64,000 bases of DNA. Origin: Siphonodentalium dalli (lineage: Eukaryota; Mollusca; Scaphopoda; Gadilida; Siphonodentaliidae). Each line of letters opens with the position of its first letter. Position 1 is the first letter of the stretch. The translations under genes and the position numbers were made by a program. The notes under the pieces were generated by a model. That model saw only the letters and a list, made by a program, of their open reading frames with translations, was not told where the DNA came from and ran no database searches. The stretch covers positions 230,830,961 to 230,894,960 of the forward strand of contig CP136066.1 of assembly GCA_032622095.1 (NCBI GenBank), given 5' to 3'. Positions 63,478 to 64,000 of the stretch are shown here, one piece after another.

Positions 63478-64000
63478 GTGTATGTAACCACGAAAACGGA
63501 CATTACTCAAGGAAAGAAAGGGCTAAGTCACAGAAAGGCTCGTGTATGTAACCACGAAAACGGACAGTACTCAAGGAAAGAAAGGGCTATGTCACAGAAA
63601 GGATGGTGTGTATACCACGAAAACGGACATTACTCAAGGAATGAAAGGGCTAAATCACATAAAGGCTCGTGTGTGTACCACGAGAACGGACATTACTCAA
63701 GAAAAGAAAGGGCTAAATCACAGAAAGGCTCGTGTGTGTAACACGAAAACGGACATTACTCAAGGATAGAAAGGGTTAAATCACAGAAAGGCTCGTGTGT
63801 GTACCACGAAAACGGACATTACTCTAGGAAAGAAAGGGCTAAATCACAGAAAGGATGGTGTGTGTACCACGAAAACGGACATTACTCAAGGAAAGAAAGG
63901 GTTAAATCACAGAAAGGCTGTGTGTGTATACCACGAAAACGGACATTACTCAAGGAAAGAAAGGGTTAAATCACAGAAAGGCTGGTGTGTGTACCACGAA
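63478..64000. repeat. T-module and following monomers at the window end
   Basis: The T-module runs to ACTCTAGG near 63,822 and matches 17,343-17,697, but with GACATTACTC where the left copy has ACATTAATC and GACAATACTC. After it the array continues with ATGG and GTATACC linkers, one of them a base short (GGCTGTGTGTGTATACC near 63,917). The window stops within a monomer. Confidence 0.8.

Larger units (their letters stand above)
1..64000 (+). repeat. Satellite array of ~63-bp monomers filling the whole window
   Basis: Every line of the window contains the same motif series in the same order and orientation: a GT-rich linker, CCACGAAAACGG, ACATTACTCA, an AAGGAAAGAAAGGG-type polypurine block, then TTAAATCACAG and AAAGG. 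The modal period is 63 bp, so about 1,010 copies are present. Variants of about 60, 61, 62, 64, 65, 66 and 69 bp arise mainly in the linker, with single-base deletions near the polypurine block. No inverted copy, unique insert, mobile element, RNA gene or coding gene interrupts the array, and it continues past both ends. A eukaryotic satellite is inferred from size, homogeneity and higher-order structure. The family name and host are unknown to me. Confidence 0.98.
52552..64000. repeat. Right copy of the long-range duplicated block
   Basis: Follows 5,343-17,900 monomer by monomer, with these changes: one extra 63-bp monomer near 52,930, a 1,206-bp tandem duplication at about 54,606-57,017, a 67-bp net gain near 58,600, a 63-bp loss near 59,140, and one whole 2,348-bp unit fewer. 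It starts directly after family II copy 3; 52,552-52,930 is shared by both and cannot be assigned. The match still holds at the window end, apart from a one-base-short linker near 63,920, so the true extent is larger. Confidence 0.85.

Noticed and set aside
1-64000. Resemblance of the peptide ENGHYSR to part of a CCHC zinc knuckle of retrotransposon Gag
   Set aside because: The spacing is one residue short, and the second and fourth ligands are His and Glu instead of Cys. The match is confined to a few residues of one non-coding frame, with no other Gag sequence.
1-64000. CRISPR array
   Set aside because: Monomers abut with no unique spacers between conserved repeats; variation is by substitution and short indel within a continuous tandem repeat.
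1-64000. Telomeric repeat, from GGGTTA inside AAAGGGTTAAATC
   Set aside because: The hexamer occurs singly within each 63-bp monomer and never in tandem, and many monomers have GAGTTA or GGGCTA instead.
1-64000. tRNA, rRNA or 5S-type gene arrays
   Set aside because: A 63-bp period is too short for tRNA or 5S units, and no A/B box pair, cloverleaf or rRNA core motif is visible.
1-64000. Minus-strand genes
   Set aside because: The reverse complement has stops from TGATTTAAC and TTGAGTAATG in each monomer, and no frame stays open beyond short stretches.

Overview
The window is one uninterrupted block of satellite DNA. From base 1 to base 64,000 it consists of head-to-tail copies of a monomer whose modal length is 63 bp, roughly 1,010 copies, all in the same orientation. 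I found no protein gene, RNA gene, transposon, CRISPR array or unique-sequence stretch, and both window ends lie inside the array. A homogeneous array this long, with multi-level higher-order repeats, is typical of a eukaryotic chromosome (centromeric, pericentromeric, subtelomeric or heterochromatic-knob type) resolved by long reads. I do not recognise the monomer and cannot name a species or clade from it.

The canonical monomer (for example 12,396-12,458) has a (GT)n linker, a conserved CCACGAAAACGG box, the segment ACATTACTCA, a polypurine block containing the mirror repeat GGAAAGAAAGG, and a TTAAATCACAG box. The plus strand is strongly skewed: 25 A, 11 T, 11 C and 16 G in that monomer. 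Most variation is in the linker (CTGG, CTCG, CTTG or ATGG, then GTGTGTAC, GTGTATAC, GTATGTAAC, GTGTGCAC and others) and just after the polypurine block (GAGTTA, GGGTTA, GGGCTA, TGGGCTA, TGGTCTA and others). Monomer lengths therefore range from about 60 to 69 bp.

Layout: 1-5.4 kb holds 3,672-bp-spaced copies with an irregular insert. 5.3-17.9 kb opens with a recurrent marker block (the 'T-module') followed by four tandem units of 2,474, 2,411, 2,348 and about 2,475 bp. 17.3-20.7 kb has T-module doublets 634 bp apart. 20.7-29.1 kb is a 4,322-bp tandem duplication. 29.1-33.3 kb holds a 1,269-bp-spaced pair. 33.3-36.1 kb is a transition zone. 36.1-52.9 kb is an island of a second repeat family, in three tandem units of 5,639, 5,519 and 5,639 bp. 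52.6-64.0 kb is a second copy of the 5.3-17.9 kb block, lying 46.1-48.5 kb downstream of it.

Many open reading frames of 60-414 codons can be drawn, because 63 is a multiple of three and two of the three plus-strand frames of the consensus have no stop. They shift frame at every 61-, 64- or 65-bp monomer and carry scattered nonsense changes. I treat none as a gene. The interest lies in the nested architecture (63 bp, 0.4-1.3 kb, 2.3-5.6 kb, about 47 kb) and in the structural properties of the monomer. All comparisons were made by eye from landmark variants and conceptual translations, not by a computed alignment.
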